Positions 17,120 through 27,511 are shown, counted from the stretch's first letter. The stretch: DNA of 64,000 bases from Candidatus Accumulibacter sp. ACC003 (GCF_907163085.1 NZ_CAJQTX010000005.1:620001-684000); one strand, 5' to 3'. Numbers and translations: made by a program. The notes: generated from the letters alone by a model not told the origin.

Positions 17120-18583
17120 ATGTCAATAATTGAGAGCGTGCTGTTGATTGCCGCCGGCGCGTTGGTGGCGTTTCTCCTGCAACGTTTCTTCAAGGCGCGC
17201 GCGGCTGCAGAGCGAGCGGGTCGGGAAGTGAGCGAGCAGGCGGCCCACGAAGCCGCGCGTCTGGCCGCCGAGACAAGTGCCCGCGTCGAGGCCGAACGCC
17301 AGGCCGCCGAGGAAGCCGCTCGCGCCGAGGTCGAGCGCCAGACCGCCGAAAAAGCCGCTCGCGTCGAAGCCGAGCGCCAGGCTACCGAAAAAGCCGCTCG
17401 CGTCGAAGCCGAGCGCCTGGCCGCCGAGGAAGCCGCCCGCTCCGAGGTCGAGCGCCAGGCTGCTGAAAAAGCCGCTCGCGTCGAAGTCGAGCGCCAGGCT
17501 GCCGAGGAAGCCGCTCGCGCCGAAGCTGAGCGCCAGGCTGCCGAGGAAGCCGCCCGCGCTGAGGTCGAGCGCCAGGCCGCCGAGGAAGCTGCTCGCGCTG
17601 AGGCCGAGCGCCAGGCCGCCGAGGAAGCCGCTCGTGCTGAGGCCGAGCGCCAGGCTGCCGAGGAAGCTGCTCGTGCCGAGGTCGAGCGCCAGGCCGCCGA
17701 GGAAGCTGCTCGCGCCGAAGCTGAGCGCCAAGCTGCCGAGGAAGCCGCCCGCGCTGAGGTCGAGCGCCAGGCCGCCGAGGAAGCTGCTCGCGCTGAGGCC
17801 GAGCGCCAGGCCGCCGAGGAAGCCGCTCGTGCTGAGGCCGAGCGCCAGGCTGCCGAGGAAGCTGCTCGTGCCGAGGTCGAGCGCCAGGCTGCCGAGGAAG
17901 CCGCTCGCGCTGAGGCCGAGCGCCAGGCTGCCGAAGAAGCTGCTCGTGCCGAGGTCGAGCGCCAGACCGCCGAAAAAGCCGCTCGCGTCGAAGCCGAGCG
18001 CCAGGCTGCCGAGGAAACCGCTCGTCTCGAAGGCGAGCGCAAAGCCGTCGAGGAAGCCCTTCGTCTGGAGGAGGATGAGCGCCTGGCGGTCGAGCAGGCG
18101 ATCGCTCGCGAGACCGAGCGCCAGGCCGCTGAGAAAGCCGCGCTGCTGGAGGCTGAACGCGCCGTCGCCGCGCCGCCACCTGCTGCGGCGAAAGCCAAGG
18201 CTCCGGAACAAACGGTGGTGATGATTGCTGACGATTCGAAGGTCGTGCGCGTCAAGACCGGCAGACTGCTGACGGCCAATCAGTATCAGGTTCTGATGGC
18301 CGAAGACGGGCTCGACGCGGCGCAAAAAATCGCCACTGCGCTACCCGACGTTCTGGTCACCGACGTCGATATGCCCGGAATGACCGGTTTGCAGCTGGTC
18401 CGGCAACTGCGCAGCAATCCACAAACGGCGAATCTCCCGATCATCATGGTGACCTCGGACAGCGATCAATTGCGCGGCGAGGCGGACGCCGCCGGCGTCG
18501 ACGTACTGCTCGGCAAACCCTACCCCGAGGAGCAGCTGATTGCGCACATCCAGCGGCTGGTGGTTGGTCGCGGCGGCGCTTGA
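17120..18583 (+). CDS. Membrane-anchored response regulator with a long coiled-coil repeat linker
   Basis: The protein has 487 residues in three parts. Residues 5-22 form one membrane helix ([19 protein letters not shown]). Residues 56-316 are about twenty copies of a 13-residue unit of the type AE(A/V)[10 protein letters not shown], strongly predicted to be a long helix or coiled coil. After a short Ala/Pro hinge, residues about 365-487 are a CheY-like receiver domain with acidic pair IADD, phospho-acceptor in VTDVDMPG, the switch serine/threonine in MVTSD and the conserved lysine in LGKPYP. There is no output domain, so signalling must go through protein contact. No histidine kinase gene is adjacent. 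Its ATG follows a GGGAGCAG ribosome site. The receiver makes it a real gene although the linker is low complexity. Confidence 0.88.
   Translation: MSIIESVLLIAAGALVAFLLQRFFKARAAAERAGREVSEQAAHEAARLAAETSARVEAERQAAEEAARAEVERQTAEKAARVEAERQATEKAARVEAERLAAEEAARSEVERQAAEKAARVEVERQAAEEAARAEAERQAAEEAARAEVERQAAEEAARAEAERQAAEEAARAEAERQAAEEAARAEVERQAAEEAARAEAERQAAEEAARAEVERQAAEEAARAEAERQAAEEAARAEAERQAAEEAARAEVERQAAEEAARAEAERQAAEEAARAEVERQTAEKAARVEAERQAAEETARLEGERKAVEEALRLEEDERLAVEQAIARETERQAAEKAALLEAERAVAAPPPAAAKAKAPEQTVVMIADDSKVVRVKTGRLLTANQYQVLMAEDGLDAAQKIATALPDVLVTDVDMPGMTGLQLVRQLRSNPQTANLPIIMVTSDSDQLRGEADAAGVDVLLGKPYPEEQLIAHIQRLVVGRGGA
17285..18065 (+). repeat. 39-bp tandem coding repeats
   Basis: About twenty 39-bp units encode the 13-residue coiled-coil repeat of the response regulator. 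Within it, 17522-17716 and 17717-17911 are near-identical 195-bp blocks of five units each, with the same order of AEA and AEV variants. This points to a recent block duplication. The array is free of stop codons in several other frames, which produces long false reading frames on both strands. Confidence 0.9.
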
Positions 18584-18667
18584 GCGCGTGATGCCTGACC
18601 GCGCCAGCCGGGGCCACGACGGCGCCAGCTTGGCACGCGCCGCACGGCCAGCGGCACCAGGACCGCG

Positions 18668-19159
18668 ATGAGCCCGCCGCGCGAGGCGCTCGCCGGGTCA
18701 GCCGCCGACGGCGATTCGCCCGCCAGCGAACTCGGTGCGTTCAGTGAATTCGTGGTCGTCTGCTTGTGCGCCGAATGGTGCGGTGTTTGTCGCGAATACC
18801 GGGACGGCTTCAAGGAAGTCGCCAGGCAGTTCCCGGCGCTGCTATTTCACTGGCTGGATATCGAGGACCACGCCGACCACCTGGGTGACCTCGACGTCGA
18901 AAACTTTCCGACGCTGCTCATCAAGCGTCGCCAATGGACGCTCTACTTTGGCACCATGCTGCCGACCCCGAGTCACCTGCGGCGCACGCTGGAAAGCTTC
19001 CTGGAACAAAGCGCAGAACAGAGTCAGGAGTACGCCTTTTCCGGCGCCGAGCGACGCCGCTGGCAGGGCGATCTCGACCTGCGGCGTTTGACAGCGGACG
19101 AGCTGAGCAGAATCTGCAGCCGCGCATCGGTAGGCGGCGCGCAGGCGTCGGCCGGCTGA
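18668..19159 (+). CDS. Thioredoxin-family protein
   Basis: This 163-residue cytosolic protein has a thioredoxin fold. The redox motif is WCGVC (residues 37-41) in CLCAEWCGVCREY, and the cis-proline is in ENFPTLLI. The C-terminal 50 residues extend past the fold and are charged. It has no signal peptide. The CGVC centre differs from the CGPC of true thioredoxin, so it may be a specialised reductant or redox sensor. It follows the response regulator by 84 bases on the same strand and converges on the metallo-hydrolase gene with no gap. Confidence 0.82.
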   Translation: MSPPREALAGSAADGDSPASELGAFSEFVVVCLCAEWCGVCREYRDGFKEVARQFPALLFHWLDIEDHADHLGDLDVENFPTLLIKRRQWTLYFGTMLPTPSHLRRTLESFLEQSAEQSQEYAFSGAERRRWQGDLDLRRLTADELSRICSRASVGGAQASAG

Positions 19160-20074
19160 CTAAGCGGCGACCAGCACGCCCTGCACGTCATGCAGCGTGC
19201 CGGCGCGGATCAGGTCTCTGGCCAGCTGCTGCGCCAGGACCTCGTTGCTGAGCTGCAGATAGCGTGCGTTGACGCTTTGGCAGAAGCTCAGACGCGCCAG
19301 GAAGTCCGGCAGATCGGCGCGCGGCAGCTGCCGCCTCTCCAGCAAGGCAAAGGCGACAATGACCTTGAGCGCGTGCCGCGCGAGCAGTTCGATATCCTGC
19401 TCGAAGGCCGACAGCCGCCGGTAGGCACGCTCGAAAGCTTCTTCGACGTCGAAGAAGGGAGCGCCATGGCCGGGAATGACCACCTCGACCGGCAGACGAG
19501 CGAGCGCGTCGAGCGTTTCGCGCGCGGCTTTCAGACCGCCGCCATCGTCGGGATGACCCAGCAGTTCCGAGAAGATGACGCCGAAGCCATTACGCCACAA
19601 GGCGTCACCCGAGATCAGCAGGCGCCGCTCGGGGTTGTGGAAAGCGAGCGCATCCATGTCGTGCCCGGGAACGGCGATCGCCCGCCAGTTGAGGCCACCG
19701 AGTTCGCTCTCGTCGCCGGCGGCGATCGTCGCGTCGTGGCGAAAACGCGCCGCGCTCTGGCCGAGCGGTGACAGCAGGAGCGCTTCCTGGTCCCATTCGG
19801 CGATGGTCGCGTCGATTCCCTGTGGAACGATCACCTGGCAGCCAAAAGCAGCGGCCACCGCGGCGTTGCCGCCGATGTGGTCGGAATGCGAATGGGTGTT
19901 CAGCAGGCGCGTCAGGCGGCGACCTGCCAGCGCATGTTCAAGCAGGGCCACCGTCTGGCTGGCGTGCGTCACGTAGCCGCTGTCGATCAGCGCCGCCTGC
20001 TCGCCCTCGAGAAAGACGATGTTGTTCGACGACAGCCAGCCGCGTTCAAGAACCAGCAGATTATCGGGGAGCAT
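19160..20074 (-). CDS. MBL-fold metallo-hydrolase
   Basis: This 304-residue metallo-beta-lactamase-fold enzyme has the metal motif THSHSDHIGG, plus PGHD, SGDALW and PGHG ligand motifs. The C-terminal helical part resembles the winged helix of glyoxalase II-like and LACTB2-like hydrolases. The substrate is unknown; a thioester or phosphate ester is likely. The start is ATG 20074, which overlaps the DUF1289 stop, so it is translationally coupled as the last gene of the leucine-catabolic operon. Confidence 0.85.
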   Translation of the reverse strand: MLPDNLLVLERGWLSSNNIVFLEGEQAALIDSGYVTHASQTVALLEHALAGRRLTRLLNTHSHSDHIGGNAAVAAAFGCQVIVPQGIDATIAEWDQEALLLSPLGQSAARFRHDATIAAGDESELGGLNWRAIAVPGHDMDALAFHNPERRLLISGDALWRNGFGVIFSELLGHPDDGGGLKAARETLDALARLPVEVVIPGHGAPFFDVEEAFERAYRRLSAFEQDIELLARHALKVIVAFALLERRQLPRADLPDFLARLSFCQSVNARYLQLSNEVLAQQLARDLIRAGTLHDVQGVLVAA

Positions 20075-20265
20075 CAGTCCTTGCCCGGCGAATCGCCGTT
20101 CACTCCGGCATCGACGATGCGCAGCGGCGCGACCTCCTCGGCGACGATCCCCTGCGAGTCCTCGGGCAGCGGCTCGGGCGGGCGGCCGCAACCCAGGCAG
20201 TAGCCCGAATCGGGGTCGAACATGCAGACGCCGACGCACAGATAATCGTCTTCAGTGCCGCTCAT
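20074..20265 (-). CDS. DUF1289 small cysteine-rich protein
   Basis: This 63-residue protein has the DUF1289 pattern CVGVCMFDPDSGYCLGCGR, four spaced cysteines that probably bind a metal or Fe-S centre. ATG 20265 follows the second DUF1289 gene by 2 bases, and the stop overlaps the metallo-hydrolase start. The acidic tail after GCGRPPEPLPED is unlike the paralogue. Function is unknown. Confidence 0.82.
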   Translation of the reverse strand: MSGTEDDYLCVGVCMFDPDSGYCLGCGRPPEPLPEDSQGIVAEEVAPLRIVDAGVNGDSPGKD

Positions 20266-20267
20266 GC

Positions 20268-20492
20268 TCAGCGCTCGCAGTCGCCACGAAACTCGCCACC
20301 CGAGGCACAGCCGTGTGGGTCGTGGTCGACGCGCCGACGTTCGACGGCCAACAGGATCTGCAGGCGTTGCGGATCGGCGGCGCGGCTCCAGACGGCGATT
20401 TCTTCGATCGTCCGGAAGCAACCAAGACAGAGGCCGCTATCGTCATCGATCCGGCAGACGTTGATGCACGGCGAGGAAAGGGCTTGGCTCAC
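20268..20492 (-). CDS. DUF1289 small cysteine-rich protein, GTG start
   Basis: This 74-residue protein has CINVCRIDDDSGLCLGCFRTIEEIAVW, the full DUF1289 motif. No ATG is available; GTG at 20492 lies 6-8 bases after AAGGAA, a good ribosome site, and gives the family's usual N-terminus (MSQALSSPCINVC). The tail contains a histidine- and cysteine-bearing segment. It sits between liuE and the other DUF1289 gene in a tight operon. Confidence 0.8.
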   Translation of the reverse strand: MSQALSSPCINVCRIDDDSGLCLGCFRTIEEIAVWSRAADPQRLQILLAVERRRVDHDPHGCASGGEFRGDCER

Positions 20493-20523
20493 GACACGTT
20501 CCTTCCAATTGAGGCTACGGCAC

Positions 20524-21447
20524 TCATCCGGCGTCGCGCCGGGCAAGCAGCGCACGGGCGGCTTTCGACGCCGATTCGCGACCCAGGTGACGCGTGATGA
20601 ACTGGCCAGCGGCGAGCAGTTTGCCAAGGTCCACGCCGCTTTCGATGGCCAGTCCGTCGAGCAGGTAAACGACGTCTTCGGTGGCCACGTTGCCGCTCGC
20701 GCCGGCCGCGTACGGACAACCACCGAGGCCGGCGATCGAGCTGTCGAACACCGCCATGCCCATTTCGAGCGACGCGTAGATGTTGGCAATCGCCATCCCG
20801 TAGGTGTCGTGGTAATGCCCGGCCAGGCGCTTGATCGGCACCACCGCGGCACACGCCTCGATCATCCGCCGCACCGCTGCTGGCGTCCCGGCACCGATGG
20901 TATCGCCCAGCGAGACCTCGTAGCAACCCATGTCGAGCAGCTGCCTGGCGACCCACGCCGTTCGCTGCGGGTCGATGACGCCCTCGTAAGGACAAGCGAC
21001 GACGCAGGACACGTAGCCACGCACTGGGATTTCGAGCGCGCTGGCCGCGTCGACCACCGCGGCGAAGCGCTTCAGGCTCTCGGCGACGCTGCAGTTGATG
21101 TTTTTCTGCGAGAACGTTTCCGACGCCGCGCCGAAGATCGCCACCTCTTGCGCGCCGGCTTCGATCGCCGCATCGAAACCCTTGAGGTTGGGCGTCAGCA
21201 CCGGGTACGACACCTGCGGTCGGCGCCGCGGGCTGGCCAGCAGCGCCCGTAGCACTTCGCTGTTGTCGCCCATCTGCGGCACCCAGCGCGGCGACACGAA
21301 GGACGTTGCCTCGACGACCGACAGCCCGGCGTCGGCCAGACGTTCGATCAGCTCGACCTTGATCGCCGTCGGAACGATCTGCGGCTCGTTCTGCAGGCCG
21401 TCGCGCGGTCCAACCTCGACCAACTTCACCCGTTTTGGCAGCGCCAT
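20524..21447 (-). CDS. liuE: Hydroxymethylglutaryl-CoA lyase
   Basis: This 307-residue TIM-barrel lyase cleaves HMG-CoA to acetoacetate and acetyl-CoA, the last step of leucine breakdown. The N-terminal [12 protein letters not shown] motif is present. The catalytic cysteine is in [19 protein letters not shown], and the metal site includes HYHDTYG. Its start is 1 base from the liuD stop. Confidence 0.94.
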   Translation of the reverse strand: MALPKRVKLVEVGPRDGLQNEPQIVPTAIKVELIERLADAGLSVVEATSFVSPRWVPQMGDNSEVLRALLASPRRRPQVSYPVLTPNLKGFDAAIEAGAQEVAIFGAASETFSQKNINCSVAESLKRFAAVVDAASALEIPVRGYVSCVVACPYEGVIDPQRTAWVARQLLDMGCYEVSLGDTIGAGTPAAVRRMIEACAAVVPIKRLAGHYHDTYGMAIANIYASLEMGMAVFDSSIAGLGGCPYAAGASGNVATEDVVYLLDGLAIESGVDLGKLLAAGQFITRHLGRESASKAARALLARRDAG

Positions 21448-21448
21448 T

Positions 21449-23485
21449 TCATTTCTCCGCGGCGAAGTCGACGAGTTCGGCGCCGTCGGCGACCTGCTCG
21501 CCGGCCGCGTAGCAGAAGGCCTTGACGGTACCGTTCTTCGGCGCGGTGATCGTATGTTCCATTTTCATCGCTTCGAGGATCAGCAAGGGCGCGCCCTTCT
21601 CGACCTGCTGGCCGACCACCGCCAGCAAGGCGACGACTTTGCCGGGCATCGGCGCCGTCAGGCCGCCGCCGTGCGTGCCGCCGGCTTCGACCAGGTGCAG
21701 CGGGTCGTCGCGCACGATCACGTAGTTGCTGCCATTGAGAAAGACGTGTCGCTTGTGCTCGTTCTTCTCGGTGACGGCGATGACGCTGGCTACCAGGCGG
21801 CGATCGTCGAGCTCGACCGCCAGCTGGCCGGCAAAGCGGCCGCTGTCGAGGAAACGGCCACGCGCCATCACCGACTCGTTGCCCAGCGTTAAACGCCAGC
21901 CATCGGCCTCGTAGGCGACGACGACCTCGTGCAGGCGGTCGCCGCTACGATAGTTGATCGTCCGCCGTGCCTGGATATTCAGCCGCCAGCCGTCGTGCGA
22001 ACTCCAGGGCGACCAGGGGTCTCCCGAGCGGCTGCCCTTGACGACCGCGGCCGCCTGATCGCGCAGCAAACCAGCGACCGCGGCGACGAAGAAGACGTTC
22101 TTGGGCGGCTCTCCGTGCGCCGGAAAGAGGAAGTCGCGGCTGCGCTCGATCAGGCTGGTGTCGAGATCGGCGTTGGCGAAGGCCGGGCAGACCACCAGGC
22201 GCGCCAGGAAGTCGATGTTGGTGTTGACGCCGACGACGCGGTAGTCGGCCAGCGCCTGCCACATCCGCGCCAGCGCCGCATCGCGGTCGACGTCCCAGAC
22301 GATCAGTTTGGCAATCATCGGGTCGTAGAACGGCGTAATCTCGTCACCCTCTTCGACACCCGTATCGACGCGAACGTTGAGGCTCTCCAGTGGCGGCGCG
22401 AGGTGCACCAGATGGCCGGTCGACGGCAGGAAATCGTTCTCGGGATTCTCGGCATAAATGCGCGCTTCCAGCGCATGGCCGCGAATATCGAGCTGATCCT
22501 GGCGCAAGGGCAGTGCTTCGCCACTGGCGACGCGCAACTGCCATTCGACCAGATCCTGCCCGGTGACCATCTCGGTTACCGGATGCTCGACCTGCAGACG
22601 GGTGTTCATCTCCATGAAATAGAAGCGGCCGTCGTGCGCGAAAGTGTCGCTGGTGATGAACTCGACGGTGCCGGCGCCGACGTAGCCGACCGCTCGCGCG
22701 GCGTCGACCGCCGCCTCGCCCATCGCCGCCCGGCGGACCGCCGTCATTCCCGGTGCCGGCGCTTCCTCGAGAACCTTCTGGTGGCGACGCTGTACCGAGC
22801 AGTCGCGTTCGAAGAGATAGACGCAATTACCGTGCGTATCGGCGAAGATCTGAAATTCGATATGCCGCGAACGGCTCAGATACTTCTCGATCAGCACCTT
22901 GTCCGAGGCGAAGGACGCGCTGGCTTCGCGCTGGCACGAAGCCAGCGCAGCGGCAAAATCGTCGCTGCGCTCGACCAGTCGCATGCCCTTGCCACCGCCG
23001 CCGGCCGCCGCCTTGATCAGCACCGGATAGCCGATGGCGTCGGCCTCCTGCTGCAGCAGCGCGGGCTCCTGGTCGTCACCGTGGTAGCCCGGCGTCACCG
23101 GCACGCCGGCAGCGCTCATGATCGCCTTGGCCGCCGACTTCGAACCCATGGCGCGGATCGCCGCCGCCGGCGGTCCGATGAAGACGATTCCGGCGGCCGC
23201 ACACGCCTCGGCAAAGTGCTCGTTCTCGGACAGGAAGCCGTAGCCCGGATGAACGGCCTGCGCGCCGGTTCGCCTGGCGGCGTCGAGGATCGTCGCGCCG
23301 ACCAGATACGATTGGCGAGCGGCCGCCGGCCCGATGCACACCGCCTCATCGGCCAGGCGCACGTGGCGGGCGTTGGCGTCGGCTTCCGAATAAACGGCGA
23401 CGGTACGCACACCCATCCGCCGCGCGCTCTTGATCACCCGACAGGCGATCTCACCGCGATTGGCAATCAGAATCTTGCTGAACAT
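21449..23485 (-). CDS. liuD: Methylcrotonyl-CoA carboxylase, biotin-carrying alpha subunit
   Basis: This 678-residue subunit has a biotin carboxylase domain (residues 1-450: [17 protein letters not shown] at the start, ATP-grasp loop [12 protein letters not shown], and [14 protein letters not shown]) and a C-terminal biotinyl domain with the lysine in [11 protein letters not shown]. It carboxylates 3-methylcrotonyl-CoA with LiuB. The assignment as methylcrotonyl rather than propionyl or acetyl carboxylase rests on its neighbours liuB, liuC and liuE. The start is at MFSK; the frame opens five codons earlier. Confidence 0.93.
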   Translation of the reverse strand: MFSKILIANRGEIACRVIKSARRMGVRTVAVYSEADANARHVRLADEAVCIGPAAARQSYLVGATILDAARRTGAQAVHPGYGFLSENEHFAEACAAAGIVFIGPPAAAIRAMGSKSAAKAIMSAAGVPVTPGYHGDDQEPALLQQEADAIGYPVLIKAAAGGGGKGMRLVERSDDFAAALASCQREASASFASDKVLIEKYLSRSRHIEFQIFADTHGNCVYLFERDCSVQRRHQKVLEEAPAPGMTAVRRAAMGEAAVDAARAVGYVGAGTVEFITSDTFAHDGRFYFMEMNTRLQVEHPVTEMVTGQDLVEWQLRVASGEALPLRQDQLDIRGHALEARIYAENPENDFLPSTGHLVHLAPPLESLNVRVDTGVEEGDEITPFYDPMIAKLIVWDVDRDAALARMWQALADYRVVGVNTNIDFLARLVVCPAFANADLDTSLIERSRDFLFPAHGEPPKNVFFVAAVAGLLRDQAAAVVKGSRSGDPWSPWSSHDGWRLNIQARRTINYRSGDRLHEVVVAYEADGWRLTLGNESVMARGRFLDSGRFAGQLAVELDDRRLVASVIAVTEKNEHKRHVFLNGSNYVIVRDDPLHLVEAGGTHGGGLTAPMPGKVVALLAVVGQQVEKGAPLLILEAMKMEHTITAPKNGTVKAFCYAAGEQVADGAELVDFAAEK

Positions 23486-23611
23486 CGAAGCACCTTTCAC
23501 CCCCTCCGCCAGCGCCTGCGCGCGGCGAAGGCATGGTCACTGGTCAACAGCGGCAAGCCGCAAGGAGAGGCATCCTGAATTTCGGGCGCCGTGGCGCCGT
23601 GGCCCGGCCGC

Positions 23612-24409
23612 TCACTCGGCGATCCAGTTCGGCGATCTTTTTTCGAGGAAAGCCGACAGACCTTCCTGTCCTTCCGGGCTGGCGCGGACGCGCGTGATGC
23701 GCTGCGCGGTTTCGGTGATTGTCGGCTCGTCGATCGGCTGCCCGGCGACGATGCGGATCAGCGCCTTGCACTCGGCTTGTGCACACGGGCCATTGATCAG
23801 CAGCGCGTCGAGGATTTCGCCGATGGCCTCGTCGAGTTGCTCGTCACCGGGAACGATTTCGTGCAGCAGCCCGATCCGGTACGCCTCGGCGGCCGAAAAA
23901 CGCTCGGCCGTGAGCATGTAGCGGCGGCAGTAGCGCTCGCCGATCGCCGCCAGCACGTAGGGGCTGATCACCGCCGGGATGATCCCCAACTTCACTTCGC
24001 TGAGTGAAAAGAGCGCATCGTAGCTGCCGACGGCAATGTCGCAGGCGGCGATCAGGCCAACTCCGCCACCGTAAGCCGGACCCTGCACGCGCGCGATTGT
24101 CGGCTTCGAGAGTTCGTTGAGCGTCGCCAGCAGATCGGCGAGCTGGTTGGCGTCGCGCAGGTTCTCCTCGGCAGAATAGCCAGCGGCGCGACGCATCCAG
24201 TGCAGATCGGCGCCGGCACAGAAGCTCTTGCCGGTCGACGACAAGACCACCGCACGAACTTCCGGGTCGGCGTCGAGTTCGCGCAGAGCGGCGGTCATCT
24301 CGGCGATCAATTCGTCGTCGAAAGCGTTGTGACGGTGTGCCTTGTTCAGCGTCAGCATGCCGACGCCGCCGTCGACCTCGGTAATAATGAATTGGTAGTC
24401 GCTCATCAA
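23612..24409 (-). CDS. liuC: Methylglutaconyl-CoA hydratase (enoyl-CoA hydratase family)
   Basis: This 265-residue crotonase-fold protein has the oxyanion segment SSTGKSFCAGADLHWM and the active-site helix RVQGPAYGGGVGLIAACDI. It hydrates 3-methylglutaconyl-CoA to HMG-CoA. Context (between liuB and liuD) supports the specific role. It begins 6 bases after the liuB stop. About 125 bases separate it from liuD. Confidence 0.9.
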   Translation of the reverse strand: MMSDYQFIITEVDGGVGMLTLNKAHRHNAFDDELIAEMTAALRELDADPEVRAVVLSSTGKSFCAGADLHWMRRAAGYSAEENLRDANQLADLLATLNELSKPTIARVQGPAYGGGVGLIAACDIAVGSYDALFSLSEVKLGIIPAVISPYVLAAIGERYCRRYMLTAERFSAAEAYRIGLLHEIVPGDEQLDEAIGEILDALLINGPCAQAECKALIRIVAGQPIDEPTITETAQRITRVRASPEGQEGLSAFLEKRSPNWIAE

Positions 24410-24415
24410 TAGCCT

Positions 24416-26041
24416 TTACATCCGGAAAATGCCGAATTTCGTTGCTTCGGCTTCGGCGTTCATCGCCGCCGACAAGCCGAGACCGAGAAGCCGGCGCGTG
24501 TCGGCAGGGTCGATCACGCCATCATCCCACAGTCGCGCACTGGCGTAGTAGGGGTGACCCTGCGCCTCGTACTGCTCGCGGATCGGCGCCCTGAAAGCCT
24601 CTTCATCGGCGGCACTCCAGGTCTTGCCGGCGGCTTCGAGTCCGTCGCGTCTGACGGTCGCCAGAACCGCCGCCGCCTGCTCGCCGCCCATCACCGAAAT
24701 GCGCGCGTTCGGCCACATCCACAGGAAGCGCGGCGAGTAGGCGCGGCCGCACATGCCATAGTTGCCGGCGCCAAAAGAGCCGCCGATGACGATCGTGAAC
24801 TTCGGCACTCGGGCGCAGGCGACGGCGGTAACCATTTTGGCACCGTCGCGGGCAATGCCGCCGTTTTCGTACTTGCGACCGACCATGAAACCCGTGATGT
24901 TCTGCAGAAAAAGCAGCGGGATGCCGCGTTGCGCGCACAGTTCGATGAAATGGGCGGCCTTCAGCGAAGACTCGGAAAACAGGATGCCGTTGTTGGCGAC
25001 GATGCCGATCGGGTAACCCCAGACGCGCGCGAAGCCGCAGACGATGGTCGTCCCGTAGCGCGCCTTGAACTCGTCGAAATCGGATCCGTCGACGATCCGG
25101 GCGATGATCTCACGGACGTCGAAGGGCTTCTTGGTGTCGGTTGGAATCACCCCGTACAGTTCTTCCGCCGGGTATAGCGGCGGCCGCGGCTCGCTCAGCG
25201 CCAGCGGCGGCCGCTTGCGCCAGTTGAGGTTGCCGACGATGCGGCGGGCGATTGCCAGCGCGTGCGCATCGTTCTCGGCGTAGTGATCGGCGACGCCCGA
25301 GATGCGCGTATGGACGTCGGCGCCACCCAGATCCTCGGCGCTGACGACCTCGCCGGTCGCCGCCTTGACCAACGGTGGTCCGCCCAGGAAGATCGTTCCC
25401 TGGTCCTTGACGATGATCGACTCGTCGGACATCGCCGGCACGTAGGCGCCGCCGGCGGTGCACGAGCCCATGACCGCGGCGATCTGCGGGATGCCGGCTG
25501 CCGACAGCTTGGCCTGGTTGTAGAAAATGCGGCCGAAGTGCTCCTTGTCGGGAAAGACGTCTTCCTGCATCGGCAGGAAAGCGCCACCCGAGTCGACCAG
25601 ATAGATGCACGGCAGGCGGTTCTCGCCGGCAATCTCCTGCGCGCGCAGGTGCTTCTTGACGGTCAGTGGGTAATAGGTGCCGCCCTTTACCGTCGCGTCG
25701 TTGGCGACGATCATGCATTCGACGCCATTGACCCGCCCGATGCCGGTGATCAGCGACGCCGCCGGCACCTCGAAGGGGTGCCCCCCCTTGCCGCCGTACA
25801 TCCCGTAAGCGGCGAGCTGCGACAGCTCGACGAAGGGCGAACCCGGGTCGACCAGTGCATTGACGCGCTCGCGCGGCAGCAGCTTGCCGCGTGCCAGGTG
25901 CTTCTGACGCGCCGCCTCGGGACCGCCGAGGGCGATCCGCGCGACCGTCGCGCGCAGGTCGGAGACGACGAAGCGCATCGCGTCGTGGTTGGCCTTGAAG
26001 TCGGCACTACGCGCGTTGAGCTGAGTTTGCAGGACGGGCAT
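24416..26041 (-). CDS. liuB: Methylcrotonyl-CoA carboxylase, carboxyltransferase beta subunit
   Basis: This 541-residue carboxyltransferase has two crotonase-like halves. The N-terminal half contains [14 protein letters not shown] and [20 protein letters not shown]; the C-terminal half contains [23 protein letters not shown] and [16 protein letters not shown]. It transfers CO2 from biotin on LiuD to 3-methylcrotonyl-CoA. Its start codon shares a base with the stop of the upstream isomerase gene (TGATG). Confidence 0.95.
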   Translation of the reverse strand: MPVLQTQLNARSADFKANHDAMRFVVSDLRATVARIALGGPEAARQKHLARGKLLPRERVNALVDPGSPFVELSQLAAYGMYGGKGGHPFEVPAASLITGIGRVNGVECMIVANDATVKGGTYYPLTVKKHLRAQEIAGENRLPCIYLVDSGGAFLPMQEDVFPDKEHFGRIFYNQAKLSAAGIPQIAAVMGSCTAGGAYVPAMSDESIIVKDQGTIFLGGPPLVKAATGEVVSAEDLGGADVHTRISGVADHYAENDAHALAIARRIVGNLNWRKRPPLALSEPRPPLYPAEELYGVIPTDTKKPFDVREIIARIVDGSDFDEFKARYGTTIVCGFARVWGYPIGIVANNGILFSESSLKAAHFIELCAQRGIPLLFLQNITGFMVGRKYENGGIARDGAKMVTAVACARVPKFTIVIGGSFGAGNYGMCGRAYSPRFLWMWPNARISVMGGEQAAAVLATVRRDGLEAAGKTWSAADEEAFRAPIREQYEAQGHPYYASARLWDDGVIDPADTRRLLGLGLSAAMNAEAEATKFGIFRM

Positions 26042-26643
26042 CAGAAACCTCCACGGGCTAGCCAGCGTTCAAGTTGCGGCAGCCGGTCAACACCAAAAAA
26101 TGGCTCACCGTCGACAACGATGTACGGCGAGCCGAAAACTCCCCTGGCCAGTGCGGCGTCTACCTCGCCTTTCAGCCGTGCCTTCAACGCCGGAGCGGCG
26201 AGCGCCTCGGCCAGCGTATCGCGGTCGGCGCCATGCCCGGCAGCCACTTCCATCACGACGTCTCGGTCGGAGACGTCGCGCCCCTCGACATAAAGCGCGC
26301 GGAATACCGAGTGCGCGAAGGCGCGCGCCGTTTCGGCGTCCTGATCGTACAGCCAGTAGTATGTGCGCGCGGCGTGTTGCGTGGCGAGCGGAAACTTCTC
26401 GGGATGCTCGTAGGGGACGTCTAGGAAACGCGCCGACCGCGAAAAGTCGTGCTCCGAGTACTCGCCTTTCAGCGGCACCAGCGTCAGCGGCGCGGCGCCG
26501 GTGTGCTTGAACACCACGCCGAGAAGAATCGGCCTCCACCTGACCGTGCGCCCGTGGCGCGCCGCCAGTTCGTCGATTTTCTCGGACGCCAGGTAGCCAT
26601 AGGGCGACGAAAAATCAAAGTAGAAATCGAGGGGGTCCGGCAT
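26041..26643 (-). CDS. DsbA-fold 2-hydroxychromene-2-carboxylate isomerase-family protein
   Basis: This 200-residue protein of the kappa-GST/HCCA isomerase family has [18 protein letters not shown] at the start and the [17 protein letters not shown] ending. There is no CxxC; a serine sits at the glutathione-facing position. It is likely a glutathione-dependent isomerase or transferase on an aromatic or CoA-linked substrate. It is coupled to liuB by a 1-base overlap. ATG 26643 gives the family N-terminus. About 240 bases without a gene lie upstream, so an internal promoter may be there. Confidence 0.85.
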   Translation of the reverse strand: MPDPLDFYFDFSSPYGYLASEKIDELAARHGRTVRWRPILLGVVFKHTGAAPLTLVPLKGEYSEHDFSRSARFLDVPYEHPEKFPLATQHAARTYYWLYDQDAETARAFAHSVFRALYVEGRDVSDRDVVMEVAAGHGADRDTLAEALAAPALKARLKGEVDAALARGVFGSPYIVVDGEPFFGVDRLPQLERWLARGGF

Positions 26644-26884
26644 GGTTTGGTTCTCCCAATGGCTGGAGCGCCTGACCATTCAGTCCGGGCGTCCGGGGCA
26701 GCGACATCGCTGCGGAGCGATGGCAGCCAGGCAATTAACGCCTTTGTCACCTTGCTCCCGGGTTGCTCGAGCAGGTCGGTGTCCGACAAAGGGAAATCGT
26801 TCCCCGATTAGCATTCGAGCCAGTCGACAGAAAATCGATGATTGCTGCGGCATGATCACAATGGTTCATTGGTTTTGCCGGAGA

Positions 26885-27472
26885 TCAAGGATCAACGGCG
26901 CCTTGACCACGAGCGGTGTTCTCTTGCAGCCAGCGCACAACGTCTTCGGCATTTTGATCGGGAGGGAAAACCGGGTAGAACACCTGCGTGATGCGCGCGT
27001 CCTCGACAATCAGCGTCAGCCGTTTGAACAAGTGCATTCCCGCCACGTCGAAGGTCGGCAGTCCGAGCTTCGTCTCGAGCTGCAAGGCGCTGTCGCTGAG
27101 CAGTTCGAACGGCAAATGCAGGCGATCGCGCGCTTCGCGTTGATACGCGGTGGTCTGCGAACTGAGTCCGAAGACTCCGGCTGCCAACGCTGCAAGTTCG
27201 GCAAAGTGGTCGCGAAAAGCGCAGGACTGCGGCGTACAGCCGCGTGCCCCGGGCGTCGCGTCCCAACCCTCCGGCACGTCGACGCCCGGCTGACCGGTCC
27301 TTGGATAGACGTAAATCACCCGGCGGCCGCTCAACTCGGCGAGCTTTACCGAAGACCCGTCGGTACTTGGCAGTGCCAGATCGGGCAAGGACAGGCCGCG
27401 CAGGTGTGCCGCCGCGCCGTCGTCGATCGGCACCGGCAGGTTTGCCGGCAGCGGGAAGAACTCTTTAGCCAT
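26885..27472 (-). CDS. Peroxiredoxin (AhpC/TSA-Redoxin family)
   Basis: This 195-residue thioredoxin-fold peroxidase has Cys79 and Cys84 in ARGCTPQSCAFRDHF. The arrangement resembles BCP/PrxQ enzymes, in which the peroxidatic and resolving cysteines lie five residues apart. It reduces peroxides with electrons from thioredoxin or glutaredoxin. A YVYPRTG segment replaces the usual FYPK.TPGC stretch because about 12 residues are inserted before Cys79. Its neighbours are acyl-CoA metabolic genes, so it may protect against flavin-derived peroxide (inference). Confidence 0.85.
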   Translation of the reverse strand: MAKEFFPLPANLPVPIDDGAAAHLRGLSLPDLALPSTDGSSVKLAELSGRRVIYVYPRTGQPGVDVPEGWDATPGARGCTPQSCAFRDHFAELAALAAGVFGLSSQTTAYQREARDRLHLPFELLSDSALQLETKLGLPTFDVAGMHLFKRLTLIVEDARITQVFYPVFPPDQNAEDVVRWLQENTARGQGAVDP

Positions 27473-27511
27473 GCAGGGCTCCTGTTGGCGAATTCCGCGG
27501 GTTCATCCGGG

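Noticed and set aside
17285..18065. CRISPR-like regular repeats
   Set aside because: The 39-bp units are contiguous and encode a coiled coil; there are no spacers and no cas genes.
16681..18279. Very long minus-strand open frame running antisense through the response regulator
   Set aside because: It is the upstream extension of ribBA and exists because the 39-bp repeat array has no stops in that frame; the translated Ser/Ala/Arg repeat has no homology signal, while the sense strand encodes a clear receiver domain.
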